Source of the DNA: Streptomyces apocyni
Lineage (GTDB): Bacteria; Actinomycetota; Actinomycetes; Streptomycetales; Streptomycetaceae
Assembly (NCBI RefSeq): GCF_009739465.1
Contig: NZ_WHOM01000050.1
Coordinates: 62,001-126,000, forward strand
Reading direction: 5' to 3'
DNA length: 64,000 nt
Shown here: in pieces, positions 32,399-40,482 of the stretch
Position numbering within the stretch: position 1 is the first letter of the stretch
How the letters are laid out: each line of letters starts with the position of its first letter
Notes under the pieces: generated by a model
The model's input: the letters and a program-made list of their open reading frames with translations, nothing else
Told to the model about the DNA's origin: nothing
Databases searched by the model: none
Position numbers and translations under genes: made by a program

Positions 32399-33688
32399 CT
32401 AAAGTTCATACTTTGCTATATCGAAACCGAAGGCATTCTCCAGGTCAGATATGAACTCAAGACCGCGAGCTCTGGCCTGTTCCGTCGTGTCTGCCGGCAG
32501 GCAGCAGAATCCGAAGACGGTGAAGTTTCCCATCTGTTTCGGGATGCGCTGTCCGCTGCTGAGGTCCAGCGATGAGGCCAATGGCTGATGCTTCTGCTTC
32601 ACCTTCTCGATCTGTCTCTCCACGCCATCCGGGAGAACTCCTCCGGACACACTGCCCAATGCGATGGAGATACCCGCAGATCGGAACGGTGGTTGTGGGA
32701 TCTTCGATTTCTCCCCGAGGTGTTCCTGGATAAGCAGCCGGAAGGGGTTCACGCCCGTGATGTGACGGTAGACAAATGGTGCCATGCCGCCCATGATCCG
32801 TCCGTTCACTTCCACGAGAACAGGACCGTCAGCCCCCATGATGAACTCGACGTGGTAGACGCCAACAGTCAGCCCAAGCCGGGCGAACACCTCCTGCATG
32901 TATGTCTTGACCTCGTGCTGTTCGGCGTCTGCCAAGCCAGCCGGCAGGACAGCTGCCACTTCATAGAGTGCATTGTTTGTCGCCTGTTCACGGCGCGCGA
33001 TCATGAACACTTCGATCTCGCCGTCATTGGCGATGATCTCGGCTGAATAAAGGACTCCCTCGATATACTCCTCCATGAGTAGTCGAGTACTGACCAGGGA
33101 AGTCAGGGTTTGGCTCATCGCCTGCCTGGCTGAGGGGAGTTCGTCGAAATAGGCGGCGAGCTCGTTCTCCGCCCGAATGATCGCGACCCCTTCCTTCCCG
33201 GCACTGCGGCTGGGCTTGATGACAAGGGGAAGGCCCAGGCTTCGCGAAGCGTCGAGTGCCTGCTCGCAAGTCTCCGCCCGGCGATGACGTGCCGAACGAA
33301 CCCCTGCGACCTGAAGACTGTCCCTGCAGAGGTCCTTGGTGACCGCGGTCTCCATGGAAAGCCTGGAGGTCGCCCTGATGCCGAGGGTCTCGGCCGCCTT
33401 GACCGTGGGTATCACCGCAGGCTCGGAGGTTGTCAGAAGTGCGTCGATCCTGCGCTCCGCGTGGATCCGTCGCAGGGCGTTGAGTAGATCCGCTTCGAGG
33501 TGGTCGATCACCACCGCTTGGTCTGCGGACCGCGCAACAGATTCGAGGTGTTCACGCGAGAGTGAGCTCAGTGCGAGAAGTGAGACATCCGCAGGACGGA
33601 TGAACGTCACGAAGTGGCCCATCTCCTTCGCGGTCTCCAGTGCCGGAAGAGTAGGGGCCGTGCTGTCTACAAAGACCACGTGGGCCAT
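32399..33688 (-). CDS. ATP-grasp carboxylate-amine ligase
   Basis: This 429-residue ATP-grasp enzyme has an N-terminal Rossmann-like subdomain (AHVVFVDSTAPTLPALETAK), the ATP lid with LGLPLVIKPSRSAGKEGVAI, VSTRLLMEEYIEGVLYSAEI, and the Mg-binding VLVEVNGRIMGGM. Such ligases join a carboxylate to an amine through an acyl phosphate, typically making dipeptides or amino-acid conjugates. The C-terminal part (PQPPFRSAGISIALGSVSGG) fits L-amino-acid ligase/BacD-like members. ATG 33688 follows CAGGAGA. Its codons are noticeably more A/T-rich than those of the genes to either side of the island, which suggests acquisition by transfer. Substrates cannot be read from the sequence. Confidence 0.87.
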   Translation of the reverse strand: MAHVVFVDSTAPTLPALETAKEMGHFVTFIRPADVSLLALSSLSREHLESVARSADQAVVIDHLEADLLNALRRIHAERRIDALLTTSEPAVIPTVKAAETLGIRATSRLSMETAVTKDLCRDSLQVAGVRSARHRRAETCEQALDASRSLGLPLVIKPSRSAGKEGVAIIRAENELAAYFDELPSARQAMSQTLTSLVSTRLLMEEYIEGVLYSAEIIANDGEIEVFMIARREQATNNALYEVAAVLPAGLADAEQHEVKTYMQEVFARLGLTVGVYHVEFIMGADGPVLVEVNGRIMGGMAPFVYRHITGVNPFRLLIQEHLGEKSKIPQPPFRSAGISIALGSVSGGVLPDGVERQIEKVKQKHQPLASSLDLSSGQRIPKQMGNFTVFGFCCLPADTTEQARARGLEFISDLENAFGFDIAKYEL

Positions 33689-33772
33689 CTGTGATGTCTC
33701 CTGGGATATGGGCGATTGGAGTGTCGGAGGTAACCATTTTGGGGCTGCCAAATAGGAGACCGCACCGGATGG

Positions 33773-34714
33773 CTAGACCAGGCCGGTGCGGTCGAGTGCG
33801 CCGGTAACGTCCCGGCATGCTGCCCTGTCGAGGCCTCGCAACGGGCGTGGCAGGCTGTACTCCGCTATCAGTCCGATCTGTTCGGCGGCGGCAGTCATGA
33901 CGCGTAGGCTGCCGTGGCGCCGAAAGAGATCCCACATGGGCTCCAGCTGGTTGGACAGCGCGGATACGCGAGCCGTGTCACCTGCCGCGGCAGCGCGGGC
34001 GATGTTCAGCGCTGCCAGTGGGAAGGTGCCTCCGAGAACTGAGAACCAGGCGTCACACCCGGCGTTCAGGCCGGCCGCGGCCTCCCAGTCGCCGCTCACA
34101 CCGATCGTGATCGAATCGGGAAGCGCCGCGCGAAGCGTCTGGATGCGGCGCTTTGCCGCCTCCGGGCTGTCCGGCACTCCGGGGATCTTGATGGAGGCGA
34201 CATTCGGTAGTTGGGCAATGCGGGCATACAGCTCATCGGAGAACTCCACGTGCGTGGTGCCGGGGTTGTCGTAGAGACAGAGCGGCACCGACAGTTCACG
34301 GGTCACGTCCTTGTACAGCCCGAAAACCTCGTCGTCGGTCAGCGCCTGATAAGTCATCGGAGCAAGAAGCACAGCACTCGCGCCGGCATCCTGCGCGTCC
34401 TCTGCCAGCGCAAGCACATCAGAGGTCCGCAGGGCGCCGATGCCGATCATGACGGGCGTGCCTTCCGCGGCGTCCACGGCCAGCCGCGCGACATGCGCCC
34501 GCTCCTCGCGGCTTAGGTAGGCGTAGTTGCCAGTCGATCCGAGTGCTCCGATCAAATCGACGCCTGCGGCGGAGAGACGGGAGACCAGGCCTGTGTACGC
34601 CGTTTCATCCACGCGCGTGCCTGTGTAGGGCGTCAGTGGGAAGGCGCTGAGACCGGTGAACATGGCTGTGACCGCTTGAGCATTCGATGGCCGGGGAAAG
34701 TGGGTCACGGTCAT
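33773..34714 (-). CDS. DapA/N-acetylneuraminate-lyase family aldolase
   Basis: This class I aldolase of about 313 residues has the family hallmarks: GALGSTGNYAYLSREER (the GxTGE-like phosphate/carboxylate loop), the Tyr in LCLYDNPGTT, and the Schiff-base Lys in PNVASIKIPGVP. Members condense pyruvate with an aldehyde or run the reverse. Here the enzyme lies beside an ATP-grasp ligase and an exporter rather than in a lysine operon, so a dedicated amino-acid-like precursor is likely. The start is uncertain: ATG 34714 keeps the longest protein, and ATG 34663 (MFTGLSAFPLTPY) aligns better with the usual fold start. Confidence 0.85.
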   Translation of the reverse strand: MTVTHFPRPSNAQAVTAMFTGLSAFPLTPYTGTRVDETAYTGLVSRLSAAGVDLIGALGSTGNYAYLSREERAHVARLAVDAAEGTPVMIGIGALRTSDVLALAEDAQDAGASAVLLAPMTYQALTDDEVFGLYKDVTRELSVPLCLYDNPGTTHVEFSDELYARIAQLPNVASIKIPGVPDSPEAAKRRIQTLRAALPDSITIGVSGDWEAAAGLNAGCDAWFSVLGGTFPLAALNIARAAAAGDTARVSALSNQLEPMWDLFRRHGSLRVMTAAAEQIGLIAEYSLPRPLRGLDRAACRDVTGALDRTGLV

Positions 34715-35023
34715 GGCTCGACGACCGTGCGGTAGTGGGGGCCGGTACGAGCCCGCCTGACTCGCGATTCCCTCACCTGGCCCATGAGGACACGCACATG
34801 CGGTGCCTCGAATGGCGACTTGGGTCCTCCAGCCTCTCGGTAGAGGCCACACCACACAGAAATCTCAGGTACCTGCCCATCTCATGGGAGTGTCGGAAGA
34901 GTGCTACAGGTTCGATGCGCGTCATCGCGCCTGTCAGGGCGCGCGTCACACACTCCACGGAGCCTTCGCTGCCGGGCTGTCTCCAGGTCGGTGGTGCCAC
35001 GGGCCGGGCTACCGAACGGGGGG
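34715..35023. other. Gap upstream of the DapA-like gene
   Basis: About 310 bases separate the DapA-like start from the stop of the small secreted peptide gene. Frames are open on both strands, but their codon composition is atypical and I recognise no product. No strong hairpin is obvious. The stretch may hold the promoter of the DapA/ATP-grasp/MFS operon. Confidence 0.4.
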
Positions 35024-35185
35024 TCAGCCCCAGATGTGCTCGTTGTTGCTCGACGCGGTGGGGGTGTCGGCCACAACGGTCCGGTCGGCTGCGGACGGCT
35101 GGCCGTCGGATGCGGACGCGTTCCCGCCAAGGGAGACCGCGGCAATGGCAGCGGCAATGACGGTCATTACGGTGGCGCGAAGCAT
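35024..35185 (-). CDS. Small secreted peptide of unknown function
   Basis: From ATG 35185 this 53-residue peptide has a textbook signal sequence, MLRATVMTVIAAAIAAVSLG followed by GNASA, and a predicted mature part of about 28 residues that starts SDGQPSAADRTVVAD and ends SSNNEHIWG. It has no Cys and so is not a disulfide-stabilised toxin. AAAGAGGACTCC lies before the start. It is divergent from the TrmB/LuxR-type regulator at 35529. A peptide signal or a small matrix protein are possible roles; neither is shown. Confidence 0.65.
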   Translation of the reverse strand: MLRATVMTVIAAAIAAVSLGGNASASDGQPSAADRTVVADTPTASSNNEHIWG

Positions 35186-35528
35186 GGAGTCCTCTTTGGT
35201 TGTGTGGTCCGAGCGTCTGAGCACCGGTGGCTTCCCGGCAGGAAAGATCCTGGCGGGCGATCCGCTGGACGGACAGGGCAAAGCACTGGCACGAAGAGGT
35301 GGGGCACAACTGTGTCACCCGACGGCACGCTGCCAGCTGTCCGTCCCCCGGACAGGAGTTGCACGGCCACGGGCATTTGATCAACATGGCACTCTGACAT
35401 GGATGTGGACCGTTCATGGTGCCGAGTGAGACAACTGCCGCACGGCGAGGAGAAGAAGGGGCCGCCAAAGGTGCCGGCTCGCTCCATGCGCCGCTGTGCT
35501 CTGCGGTGCCTGACCGAGGACCGTACGC
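35186..35528. other. Divergent regulatory region between secreted peptide and regulator genes
   Basis: These 343 bases separate two divergent starts and must carry both promoters. I saw no convincing gene and no long inverted repeat. The composition is more balanced than in the flanking core genome. Confidence 0.4.
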
Positions 35529-36503
35529 ATGCTGACATCGCTCGGACTCACCGAACGCGCCGACCGTATCTACCGATTCATCCTCGGACGGCCCGGTTGT
35601 TCCGTACAGACGACGGTAGCCGAGTTCGGCTGCCTGGAGACCGAAGCGTTGGCAGAACTGACCCAGCTGGGGCTGCTCACACCATCCTGGCAGACTGATG
35701 ACGACCTGCACGTGGTGAGCCCGAAGGCCGCCATGGACACCTTGCTCGCCTTCCAGCAGGCTGAGATCGCGGAGCGGAATCGAGCGCTGGCCCGCGGCCA
35801 GGCGGCTGCTGAGATGCTTCTTGCCCAGTACGTCACACAACGCGAGGGCACGGAAGAACTGGAGATCGAGCAGCTTCGGAGCGCGGAGGCGGTGCGTGCC
35901 CGGATCTCCGGTCTGGCCACCCGGACGCGCACGGAGTCGCTGGCCTTCGTCCCTGGAGGAGCACAGACTCCCGAGGTTCTCCGAGCGAGCAAGGAGGCCA
36001 ATGTCGAACCACTTGAACGTGGCGTCAAGAGCCGCTCCGTGTATCTGGACTCCATCCGCAACGATCCCGGCACTCTGGAGCATGCCCGGTGGCTGACTGA
36101 ACGCGGTGCCGAGGTGCGCACGGTGCCCGCGTTGCCGATGCGGCTGTGGATTGCCGACAGGGAGGTGGCGATGGTGCCGATCGACCCGGCGGACAGTGCC
36201 GTCGGTGCGGTATTGCTGCGGCAGCCGGGGGCGGTTGCCGCCATCCTCGCGCTATTCGAGGCGGTGTGGGCCACGGCGCTGCCGTTCGGCGAGGCGCCCC
36301 GAAGGAGCCTGGACGACCCCCGCTCACAGCCGCGTGAACTGCTGAGATTGCTCGCGCAGGGGTATACCGATGAGGCCGCCGCCCGTCGGCTGGGCATATC
36401 CCTGCGCAGTGAGCGGCGGTTGATCTCCGAGCTCATGGAGAAGCTGGACGCGCAGGGCCGGTTCCAGCTCGGACAGCGCGCTGCCGAGCATGGGTACATC
36501 TGA
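35529..36503 (+). CDS. TrmB-like/LuxR-type helix-turn-helix regulator
   Basis: This 324-residue protein begins with a winged-helix-like segment (MLTSLGLTERADRIYRFILG). A coiled region and a TrmB-like effector domain follow (RARISGLATRTRTESLAFVP ... RSVYLDSIRNDPGTLEHARW), and a C-terminal LuxR helix-turn-helix ends the protein (LRLLAQGYTDEAAARRLGIS ... RRLISELMEKLDAQGRFQLG). This dual architecture is common among Streptomyces pathway regulators. It is convergent with the MetRS-like gene and divergent from the secreted peptide, at the centre of the unassigned biosynthetic island, so it is the best candidate for the cluster's regulator. Confidence 0.82.
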   Translation: MLTSLGLTERADRIYRFILGRPGCSVQTTVAEFGCLETEALAELTQLGLLTPSWQTDDDLHVVSPKAAMDTLLAFQQAEIAERNRALARGQAAAEMLLAQYVTQREGTEELEIEQLRSAEAVRARISGLATRTRTESLAFVPGGAQTPEVLRASKEANVEPLERGVKSRSVYLDSIRNDPGTLEHARWLTERGAEVRTVPALPMRLWIADREVAMVPIDPADSAVGAVLLRQPGAVAAILALFEAVWATALPFGEAPRRSLDDPRSQPRELLRLLAQGYTDEAAARRLGISLRSERRLISELMEKLDAQGRFQLGQRAAEHGYI

Positions 36504-36554
36504 ACTCCGGTAGGCCTTAGCACGGCTGCCTCTCGCCACAGACCCCACCCGGAC

Positions 36555-38207
36555 TCATATCTGCTCGTGGAAGTAGACCGGCACGGACTCCGGAAGTTTC
36601 ACCCCGGCCGGCATGAGACGGTCGGCCTCGACACCGAACGAGAGCGTGCTGCTGGATCTTTCGTCCAGGTCGATGCCCAGATGTCCGGCGAGGAAGGCGG
36701 ACCAGCCGGGCATCAGCGGGGCGGCTGCCACGACGCAGGACGCGAGGAGCTCCGTGTGCGCGACCAGCCGGGCGGCGTAGGCGTCGTACCGCCTTTCGGC
36801 ACGCAGCGGCCTTAGCTGCCGCAGATCGGCAACAGCCCGGTCCACCGCGGTGGCGAGGGCCTCCGCGGCCCGCTGCAGGGAGAACGTCTCGGCCGCCAGC
36901 GCCCGCTCCGTACACCGCATCAGCTCGCGTCGATCGGCTACTGGCGGACCCGCCGGGGAGGTCGCGGGGACGACACTGCCGAAACCCTCGGCGAGCAGGT
37001 CGAGGATCGTGTCGGTCCATGCCTCCAGACCGCCTGCCAGCACAGTGGCGATGGTGTCGGCATACTCCTGCGCCCAGGCGGCATGCCGCTCCGGCCTGGA
37101 GCCGGTGAGACCGAGGTGGAAGCGGAGCGCGTCGGCGTTCGGCGGTGCCATGGGACCACCGCTGCGGACGGTGGGGGGTGTCCCTGGCGCCGACCGCGCG
37201 GCCTCGTTGCCCACCACGAGGTGTGGAAGCCCGCAGATGCCCTGGGCGAGCAGCACTACTGGCCGGAGTGCGGCGTGGGAGAACGCTTGGCCGACCGCCG
37301 CGAAGTCGATGATCCAGGTGGTCCGGTCGCAGGAGCGAAGTTCTGACGTCTCCTCTCCGCCGTCCACCCGGTCGAGGAGTGTGGTGACGGCTTCGGCATA
37401 CCCCATGGCTTCGCTGAACCAGCCGTCGAGGTCATGCTCCGCCCATCCGGCCAGCGGCACGGGTATGCCCTGACCGGCCTCGCGGCTGACCGGGATGACC
37501 GGCAGCTCACGGCTGAACAGCTCGGACAGATACTCATGGAGAGCAGGCCTCTGCCACTCAGCCCGGCCCTCGTCCTGTACCTGGTCCTGCGCGTGCCTGT
37601 GCTCCATGGCGTGATACGCGGCCAGTTGCTCGCGCCAGTGCTCCAGTGGAAGGACGATCCGGCGCATCGTGCACCTCGTGGGGACAGCCCCGCACAGGGC
37701 ACACCGTAGTGCGGCAAGTCTCGCCACATCCTGTGGCCGTTCGCACGCCTGGCAGTACATGCCGTCGCAGAGAGCAGCACAGAACCGGCAGCGGCCACGA
37801 ACCTCCGTTTCGTGGAGATTCCGGCCGCAAGGACCGCAGCGGAGGCCCGGGAGCTCGCGCTCCTCCCATACACCCGCTTCCCACATTCGAAGGAAGGACC
37901 GCTGCACGCGCTCGGTGTGTGCCTCCGCGGTGAGCGCAGGCACACACCGGTCGTGGCGCGTCCCGCCGAGCGACAGCGTCTCCTCCGGCCGGTCGCCGAG
38001 GAGCACGGTGGTGCACTCGGCCGCGGCGTGGTCCGGGGATGGACAGGGGTGTGTGCCGCAGTACTCGATATGACGTACCCGATGGCCGCGCTTGCGCAAG
38101 TGGCGCCCCAGGACGTCGGCACCGAGCCTCGGAAGTAATTGCCCAAGGTGTGCATCGGCATCGGCATCGGGCGAGTGCGGGCCACTCGTGATGATGTACG
38201 AGCTCAT
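36555..38207 (-). CDS. Methionyl-tRNA-synthetase-like enzyme, KMSKS motif lost
   Basis: This 550-residue class I synthetase homologue starts SSYIITSGPHSP and has HLGQ at residues 20-23 where MetRS has HIGH. Four CxxC pairs (Cys124/127, 140/143, 152/155, 169/172) form the double zinc knuckle typical of MetRS. Near residue 390 the segment GTPPTVRSGGPMAPPNADAL lines up with the KMSKS region but lacks its lysines, while ADALRFHLGL matches the following MetRS helix. A helical C-terminal domain remains. Such paralogues can activate amino acids for small-molecule chemistry; in hydrazine synthetases a MetRS-like domain is fused to a cupin, which is absent here. A housekeeping role is unlikely given the motif loss and the context. 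Confidence 0.82.
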   Translation of the reverse strand: MSSYIITSGPHSPDADADAHLGQLLPRLGADVLGRHLRKRGHRVRHIEYCGTHPCPSPDHAAAECTTVLLGDRPEETLSLGGTRHDRCVPALTAEAHTERVQRSFLRMWEAGVWEERELPGLRCGPCGRNLHETEVRGRCRFCAALCDGMYCQACERPQDVARLAALRCALCGAVPTRCTMRRIVLPLEHWREQLAAYHAMEHRHAQDQVQDEGRAEWQRPALHEYLSELFSRELPVIPVSREAGQGIPVPLAGWAEHDLDGWFSEAMGYAEAVTTLLDRVDGGEETSELRSCDRTTWIIDFAAVGQAFSHAALRPVVLLAQGICGLPHLVVGNEAARSAPGTPPTVRSGGPMAPPNADALRFHLGLTGSRPERHAAWAQEYADTIATVLAGGLEAWTDTILDLLAEGFGSVVPATSPAGPPVADRRELMRCTERALAAETFSLQRAAEALATAVDRAVADLRQLRPLRAERRYDAYAARLVAHTELLASCVVAAAPLMPGWSAFLAGHLGIDLDERSSSTLSFGVEADRLMPAGVKLPESVPVYFHEQI

Positions 38208-38371
38208 GGAGGATTCCTGAGTCCGAAGAGTGAGGGGAAGGAAATGCCATGCGGCTCTGCGTCCCGGGCCGCCGGGTGGAGTACGGGAACGGGGGGCGGA
38301 CACGACCTAGCATGCACGGGCCGGGGTGGGTTCGGCGGCTGCGGAGCCCCTGGCCCTCAGCTGCGCGACGG

Positions 38372-38527
38372 TCAGACAGCCCTTGGGGTGGGTGTCACCC
38401 AGTAGCTCTCGGCCTTGGGGTCCCACCTGCGGGTGAGCGGGTCACTGGTGACTCTGGCCAACAGGCCGATCGGGGTGACCACCAGGTAGTAGACGATGGC
38501 CAGAAGTACGGCTCGCATGGTGTGCAT
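38372..38527 (-). CDS. SxtJ-like small membrane protein
   Basis: This 51-residue protein has one membrane segment (AVLLAIVYYLVVTPIGLLAR) followed by DPLTRRWDPKAESYW. That tail is the signature of the SxtJ-like small proteins that accompany NodU/SxtI-type carbamoyltransferases. Its role is unknown; a membrane partner of the carbamoyltransferase is plausible. ATG 38527 follows GAGAGAGGAC; a second ATG lies three codons on (38518). It is separated from the carbamoyltransferase gene by a strong terminator hairpin. Confidence 0.75.
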   Translation of the reverse strand: MHTMRAVLLAIVYYLVVTPIGLLARVTSDPLTRRWDPKAESYWVTPTPRAV

Positions 38528-38564
38528 GTCCTCTCTCTCGGTTTTCGGGATGTGCCAGGTGTGA

Positions 38565-38592
38565 CCGGGGCCGCAGAGCACTGCGGCCCCGG
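38565..38592 (-). terminator. Strong hairpin just after the carbamoyltransferase gene
   Basis: A perfect 12-bp stem, ccggggccgcag (38565-38576) and ctgcggccccgg (38581-38592), with tetraloop agca begins 12 nt past the carbamoyltransferase stop, in the minus-strand direction of transcription. It would attenuate read-through into the SxtJ-like and MetRS-like genes. Confidence 0.75.
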
Positions 38593-38604
38593 CGGTTGCC
38601 GGCG

Positions 38605-40440
38605 TCAGTCGAGCGGGATCTCGTCGCGCCAGTCGGTGGCCTCCTGCCACTCCGGCTGGTTCTCCTTGCGCAGCAGGAAGTTGCCGACGGCCAGCAGATC
38701 GATGTTGGTCCGCATGAAGCAGGCGTACGCCTCGGCCGGGCTGGCCACGATCGGCTCACCGCGCACGTTGAAGGAAGTGTTGACGAGGACGGGGCAGCCC
38801 GTCTGCCCTTTGAACTCGGTGAGCAGCCGGTGGTACGGGGCGTTCCGCTCGGCGGTGACGGTCTGTACCCGGGCCGAGTGGTCGACGTGCGTGACCGCCG
38901 GGATGGTGGAGCGCTGCACCTTGAGCAGGTCGAGCCCGCTCGCGTCGCCGTCGTCCTCGGTCTCGATCCGCTGGGCGGGCGAGACCCCGGTGACCACCAG
39001 CATGTACGGGCTCTCCTGGTGGAGTTCGAAGTAGTCCTTGGCGTCCTCGGCGAGCACTGAGGGAGCGAAGGGACGGAACGACTCACGGAACTTGATCTTG
39101 AGGTTCATTGTGGACTGCATCACCGGGTCACGCGGATCACCGATGATCGACCGGGCGCCAAGGGCCCGTGGGCCGAACTCCATCCGCCCCTGGAACCAGC
39201 CGGCGATCTTGCCCTGGGCCAGCTCACCGGCGACCTGGCGGGCGAGCTCCTCCTTGGTCAGTCGCTCGTACGGAATGTTCTCGCCGTCCAGATAATCGGC
39301 GATCTCCTCATCGCTGAACCCTGGGCCGAGCAGGGAGCCGGACATGCCGTCAGCCCCGTTCCCCAGGTGGGTGCGCTGTGCGCCGCGGTCCGAGGCGACC
39401 GCGAGCGCCGCACCGAGCGCGCCGCCGGCGTCACCGGCCGCGGGTTGGACCCACACCTCGTCGAAGACGCCGGCGTTGATGATCTTTCCGTTCGCCACGC
39501 AGTTGAGCGCCACACCGCCGGCTAGGACCAGCCTGTTCTCGCCGGTTCGCTCGCGGGCATGACGGGCGAGGAGCAGTACCACGTCTTCGGTAACCTTCTG
39601 CACGGAGGCCGCGAGGTCGAACTCTCGCTCTGTAAGCGGCCCTTCGGGCAGTCGACGCGGACCGCCGAAGAGCTTCTCGAAGCCGCGGCCCGTCATGACC
39701 TGGCCCCGCAGATACGCGAAGTACTTCATGTCGAGTCGGAAGGACCCATCGGACTTTACATCGATCAGCTTCTCGCGGATCAGCTCGGCATAGCGGGGCT
39801 TGCCGTAGGGAGCGAGCCCCATCAGCTTGTACTCGCCGGAGTCCACCTTGAAGCCGCAGAAGTAGGTGAACGCCGAGTACAGCAGTCCCAGCGAGTGCGG
39901 GAAGCGGATCTCGGACACCGCCTCCAACTGGGTGCCGCGCCCGTGCCACAGCGTGGTGGTGGCCCACTCGCCAACTCCGTCGATACAGAGCACAGCGGCT
40001 GACTCGTACGGGCTGGGATAGAAGGCCGAGGCGGCATGCGTCTCGTGGTGCCTACGGACGTGCAGCTCGGGGACCCGGCCGAGGCTCAGGCCCGCCAGCT
40101 CGTCGCGGACAACGTTGATGGTGTTGCGCTTCCAGGACCACCACTCGGGGAGGGTGCTGCGGAAGGAGGCGAAGCCGCCCGGCGCCGCTCCCGCGAACGT
40201 GGTCTTGACGCGCTGGTACTTCAGCTGCGGGTCCTCGTAGTAGGCGATGGCGGACACGTCGTCCAGCGTGACGCCGACCTCTTCCAGGCAGTACCTGATG
40301 GCGAGTGCGGGGAAGGCCGAGTCGTGCCGGATGCGGCTGAAGCGCTCTTCTTGGGCCGCGGCCACGGGGACGCCGTCGGCGACGAGGGCGGCCGCGCTGT
40401 CGTGGTAGTAGGCGGAAATGCCCAGCACCAAGTCGGACAT
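38605..40440 (-). CDS. NodU/CmcH/TobZ-family carbamoyltransferase
   Basis: This 611-residue protein has the Kae1-like N-terminal domain (SDLVLGISAYYHDSAAALVA, and the metal-binding HHETHAASAFYPSP) and a C-terminal YrdC-like part (GWFQGRMEFGPRALGARSII, GCPVLVNTSFNVRGEPIVAS). These enzymes transfer a carbamoyl group from carbamoyl phosphate, via carbamoyl-AMP, to a hydroxyl of a natural product. AAGGAGC precedes the ATG. The acceptor is unknown, but the gene implies that the island's product carries an O-carbamate. Confidence 0.93.
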   Translation of the reverse strand: MSDLVLGISAYYHDSAAALVADGVPVAAAQEERFSRIRHDSAFPALAIRYCLEEVGVTLDDVSAIAYYEDPQLKYQRVKTTFAGAAPGGFASFRSTLPEWWSWKRNTINVVRDELAGLSLGRVPELHVRRHHETHAASAFYPSPYESAAVLCIDGVGEWATTTLWHGRGTQLEAVSEIRFPHSLGLLYSAFTYFCGFKVDSGEYKLMGLAPYGKPRYAELIREKLIDVKSDGSFRLDMKYFAYLRGQVMTGRGFEKLFGGPRRLPEGPLTEREFDLAASVQKVTEDVVLLLARHARERTGENRLVLAGGVALNCVANGKIINAGVFDEVWVQPAAGDAGGALGAALAVASDRGAQRTHLGNGADGMSGSLLGPGFSDEEIADYLDGENIPYERLTKEELARQVAGELAQGKIAGWFQGRMEFGPRALGARSIIGDPRDPVMQSTMNLKIKFRESFRPFAPSVLAEDAKDYFELHQESPYMLVVTGVSPAQRIETEDDGDASGLDLLKVQRSTIPAVTHVDHSARVQTVTAERNAPYHRLLTEFKGQTGCPVLVNTSFNVRGEPIVASPAEAYACFMRTNIDLLAVGNFLLRKENQPEWQEATDWRDEIPLD

Positions 40441-40482
40441 GCGTGTGCTCCTTGGATGTAAGTCGCCCCCCGGGGGGCAGGG

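Noticed and set aside
34687..35160. 157-codon plus-strand frame opposite the small secreted peptide
   Set aside because: It has no ribosome binding site, is Arg/Ser-rich toward its end and conflicts with the signal-peptide gene on the minus strand.
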